Source: Chromatiales bacterium
GTDB taxonomy: Bacteria; Pseudomonadota; Gammaproteobacteria; UBA6429; Thiohalophilaceae
Direction of reading: 5' to 3'
Length of the DNA stretch: 64,000 nucleotides
Assembly (NCBI GenBank): GCA_027032075.1
Contig: JALVOC010000226.1
Span: 1-64,000 of the forward strand
Each line of letters begins with the position of its first letter. The first letter of the stretch is position 1. Of this stretch, positions 61,776 to 64,000 are shown one piece after another. A program made the translations under genes and the position numbers. The notes under the pieces are model-generated. The model searched no databases. It worked only from the letters and a program-made list of their open reading frames with translations, and had not been told where the DNA came from.

Positions 61776-62175
61776 CACAAAACGGTTTCTTTTCCGAAAC
61801 ACCGCAACGGCACAGGGCGCCCCGGTTGCGGGTGGTCACAAAGCGACCGTCCCTGCTCTGGATGGTAACCGGCCCCTTGATGAGATACATGGCATTGCTG
61901 CGGCAAGTGATGGTCACCGGCGCGGTGGGATCTTCCAGTTCTTCGGCCCGCGCGTCCTCAAACTCGACCGCCTCTTCAAATTCAATCTTTTTATGGCTGC
62001 CATCACAAAAAGGCATCGTTTTGGAAGCGCCACAACGGCAAAGATACAACTCGGATTCAGTGGAAAGCACCTCACCATCAGAAGACAAAAGCGTAAAGTT
62101 TCCTTCACATACCAGAGGTCCATTGGGTCTGATCGTAATACGGTTTCCGCCTGCAAACTTGTCAGACTGACTCAA
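61738..62175 (-). CDS. Double CDGSH iron-sulfur protein
   Basis: A 145-residue protein with two CDGSH motifs: CRCGASKTMPFCDGSH (Cys46, Cys48, Cys57, His61) and CRCGVSEKKPFCDASH (Cys122, Cys124, Cys133, His137). Each should hold a 2Fe-2S cluster with 3Cys-1His ligation. The N-terminal 20 residues carry no targeting signal. The TTG at 62175 has GAGGAG in good place and is preferred; an earlier TTG at 62217 has no site. Role probably redox or iron-sulfur transfer. Confidence 0.9.
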   Translation of the reverse strand: MSQSDKFAGGNRITIRPNGPLVCEGNFTLLSSDGEVLSTESELYLCRCGASKTMPFCDGSHKKIEFEEAVEFEDARAEELEDPTAPVTITCRSNAMYLIKGPVTIQSRDGRFVTTRNRGALCRCGVSEKKPFCDASHKQCGFQAD

Positions 62176-62290
62176 AGCTTTCTCCTCAAGAAATTTCGAT
62201 TCGATGTTGAACGGCAAATATGACCCGGGAGATCATCAGCGGATATGCTATCATAATGGCCTGGTTTTCCAATCCGCGCGGTTTCTCCCC

Positions 62291-62824
62291 ATGCCACTCT
62301 GGTTCATGCGCCACGGCCAGACCAATTTTAACCTGCTCGGCCTGTGTAATGACGATCCGCGTCAGGATGTCCATCTGACCGGCAGGGGCATCGCCCAGGC
62401 GGAAGCTGCCGCCGAACATCTGCGCGAAAAACCCCTACGCCGCATCCTGGTATCCGAACTGCCGCGCACCCGCCAGACGGCGGAAATTATCAACCGCTAT
62501 CATCAAGTGGTCATTGATAGTCACCCCGAACTCAACGACATCCGCTCCGGTTTTAATGGCCGGCCGGTTGTTGACTATTTTGCCGCCACCGCCGAGGATC
62601 CGTTGCACATGCGGGTGAACGGCGGGGAATCACTGCTGGATCACAAACAGCGGGTGGAGCGCTTCCTCGAGAAACTGCAGCAGCAACAAAAGCAGGATTT
62701 GCTGATCGTCGCCCATGAGGAGACCCTGCGGGTGGTTGCCGCCTGGTTCCGCGGCTTGCCGGAAACCGCCTTGCGTGAACTGCATTTTAAAAATTGTGAA
62801 GTACTGGAGTTTGAGTGGCGATGA
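62291..62824 (+). CDS. Histidine phosphatase family protein
   Basis: A 177-residue phosphoglycerate-mutase-like phosphatase. The catalytic RHG is at residues 7-9, and the second His is in VAHEETLR. It is in the SixA/CobC-like size range. Substrate unknown. Its stop overlaps the ATG of the CbiM-like gene, so both are translated together; the pairing may hint at CobC-like chemistry, but no cobalamin gene is seen here. Confidence 0.88.
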   Translation: MPLWFMRHGQTNFNLLGLCNDDPRQDVHLTGRGIAQAEAAAEHLREKPLRRILVSELPRTRQTAEIINRYHQVVIDSHPELNDIRSGFNGRPVVDYFAATAEDPLHMRVNGGESLLDHKQRVERFLEKLQQQQKQDLLIVAHEETLRVVAAWFRGLPETALRELHFKNCEVLEFEWR

Positions 62825-63486
62825 ATTATCCCTACGGCCTGTTACCCGAAAGCTGGCACTGGATTGCCGCCGGGCTGTATTTGCTGGCACTGGTCCCGGC
62901 CCTGCTCACCGCGCCCTGGGCGTTCTTCCGCAAACCCGAGGGTGTCCATGTTTTTCTGGGCACGTGCGTCAGCCTGCTGTTGCTCTGGCACATCACCGCC
63001 ACCCCCTTTCCAGGGCTCACCTACCACTATCTCGGCGCCACTCTGTTAACCCTGATGTTTGGCTGGCAACTGGCATTGCTGGCCTTCAGCCTTGTCTACG
63101 TGGGCATGATGTTTAACGGCAGCAGTGACTGGCAAACCCTGCCGATGAACCTTCTGGTGATGGGGCTGGTGCCCATCATGGCCAGCCACTTTATCTACGC
63201 TTTTGTCGATCGCCGGCTTCCCAACCATTTTTTCGTCTACGTCTTCCTCAATGCCTTCTTCGGCGCCGGCCTGGCCCTGCTTGCGATGATTGGGGTCGCC
63301 TCCGGCCTCACCCTGCTGGGCGACGTCTACAGCTTCAGGCAACTTACCCATGATTATTTTCCGCTTATTCCGCTGATGATGTTCCCCGAGGGGTTCATCA
63401 CCGGCATACTGATCACCATGATGGTCGCGATGACACCCACCTGGGTTTCAACCTTTGATGATGTCCGCTACCTCGACGGAAAATAG
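62821..63486 (+). CDS. CbiM-like energy-coupling membrane protein
   Basis: A 221-residue membrane protein with six or seven helices of the CbiM/NikM family (PF01891-like): LNAFFGAGLALLAMIGVASG and MMFPEGFITGILITMMVAMT are characteristic. In true Ni/Co carriers Met1-His2 and an inner His coordinate metal; here the start is MNYPYGLLP with Asn at position 2, while His69 (LTYHYLGATL) is present. No CbiN/Q/O genes follow. It may have another substrate. ATGA overlap with the phosphatase gene. Confidence 0.8.
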   Translation: MNYPYGLLPESWHWIAAGLYLLALVPALLTAPWAFFRKPEGVHVFLGTCVSLLLLWHITATPFPGLTYHYLGATLLTLMFGWQLALLAFSLVYVGMMFNGSSDWQTLPMNLLVMGLVPIMASHFIYAFVDRRLPNHFFVYVFLNAFFGAGLALLAMIGVASGLTLLGDVYSFRQLTHDYFPLIPLMMFPEGFITGILITMMVAMTPTWVSTFDDVRYLDGK

Positions 63487-63869
63487 GCGCGGAAAATACC
63501 CTGTTTTTTAGTGAAGTATTACACGCTGTAGTCCTGGACCTACAAAATATTCCGATATCCCTGACAGACACGCCTCACATTTCTATCTAAACTTTTAGTA
63601 ACCCTTGATAATTGCAGTTTGAAGACATATTCCAGAGGATGAAAGGTCAATCAAGGCTTACCGATGATATGCGGTGATCAGCCACAACAAGTACCACCGG
63701 GCAGAACCGGCAAACGGACTTGAACGGGATCACTCCTGCCACAACTTGCTTGTCGTGATAAGCTGACTCTCAAGATCACCAGGTGAAGGGAAATCAATGA
63801 TGACGCCCGTCACAGCGGGCAATGGCTCAATCGATGGTATGGCGCCAAACACCTTTACAGGTTTGCAAA
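63487..63869. other. 383-base gap with no recognised feature
   Basis: Between the CbiM-like gene and the last partial gene. No gene, clear promoter, hairpin terminator or repeat was found; its left end has a short AAATAGGCG sequence but this is too little to call a repeat copy. Confidence 0.5.
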
Positions 63870-64000
63870 GTGAGTAATTTAATCTCAGACAAAAACACAC
63901 CACGCGCAGGCGAGTCCGGACCGGTACCGCCGCGTACCCGCCGTTTTTACAACAACGGCAATGAATGGTTTTTCATTACACGCAATGGCAAACACCATGG
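63870..64000 (+). CDS. Partial DUF6316-like small protein
   Basis: The frame opens with GTG at 63870, eight bases behind AGG, and reads VSNLISDKNTPRAGESG, then RRFYNNGNEWFFITRNGKHH before it runs off the window. The RRFYNNGNEWFF pattern resembles small proteins that I recall as DUF6316, of unknown function. In-frame ATGs at 63834 and 63822 are possible alternative starts. The C-terminus is missing. Confidence 0.6.
   Translation, partial: MSNLISDKNTPRAGESGPVPPRTRRFYNNGNEWFFITRNGKHH

Noticed and set aside
63481-63520. Sequence AAATAGGCGCGGAAAATACC after the CbiM-like gene as another repeat end
   Set aside because: Match too short and no partner end within 300 bases.
1-64000. CRISPR array, tRNA or rRNA genes, prophage
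   Set aside because: No regularly spaced repeats of the right length, no cloverleaf or rRNA sequence, and no phage structural or integrase gene was recognised in the window.

Overview
The window looks like ordinary chromosome of a motile, Gram-negative gammaproteobacterium. Evidence for this is PepN, Pol IV, IspG, Uup, TrhP (YegQ type), ZapE, an Rsd/AlgQ-type sigma-70 regulator, CheV, several periplasmic or lipoprotein lytic transglycosylases and an outer-membrane protein. No rRNA, tRNA, CRISPR array, prophage or transposase gene was seen. Gene order (single housekeeping genes, short operons, many small conserved unknowns) is like that of free-living, possibly sulfur-oxidising gammaproteobacteria; the genus cannot be told from the sequence alone.

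Layout. 1-5.5 kb: REP-like repeats, then pepN, dinB, a small lytic transglycosylase and a thiopurine methyltransferase on the minus strand. 5.6-13.3 kb: MBL hydrolase, bacteriohemerythrin, methyltransferase, ispG, mltF, a DMT transporter, a zinc-ribbon protein and a rhodanese. 13.6-25 kb: J-domain protein, uup, PilZ, a thioredoxin-HEAT fusion, GIY-YIG protein, small unknowns, an orphan Xre/MbcA-like protein, FliB, and a two-gene peptidoglycan operon (M15 plus a Csd4-type M99 carboxypeptidase). 25-34 kb: flippase-like protein, AEC transporter, glyoxalase I, a PAS-PAS-GGDEF-EAL protein, MazG-like protein, a candidate structured RNA, Slt and very small genes. 34-43 kb: Rsd, SprT-like peptidase, trhP, a glycerol-phosphodiester module (FGGY kinase, G3P dehydrogenase, GDPD), an M50 protease, a membrane-anchored RRM protein and an FKBP. 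43-50 kb: cheV, thioredoxin, FHA, HDOD and an MCP. 50-64 kb: M48 protease with two YbjQ-like proteins, trmO-zapE, Fe-alcohol dehydrogenase, an outer-membrane protein/cytochrome c/TlpA operon, an acyltransferase, a lipoprotein hydrolase, a double-CDGSH protein, a CbiM-like membrane protein and a cut-off small gene.

Themes. Peptidoglycan remodelling recurs (three lytic transglycosylases, M99, M15). Cyclic-di-GMP and chemotaxis signalling recur (two PilZ proteins, GGDEF-EAL, HDOD, CheV, MCP), and both chemotaxis genes have plausible sigma-28 promoters. The main non-coding signals are a dispersed family of roughly 100-bp elements with about 24-bp terminal inverted repeats (best copies near 6.9, 14.7, 42.6 and 50.2 kb; a half copy at 44.6 kb), one of which carries a nested second palindromic element; a separate 113-bp element with perfect 15-bp inverted ends at 60.5 kb; and a multi-stem RNA-like fold at 30.9-31.0 kb.

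All assignments come from reading the sequence and recall of families; no database search or folding program was run.
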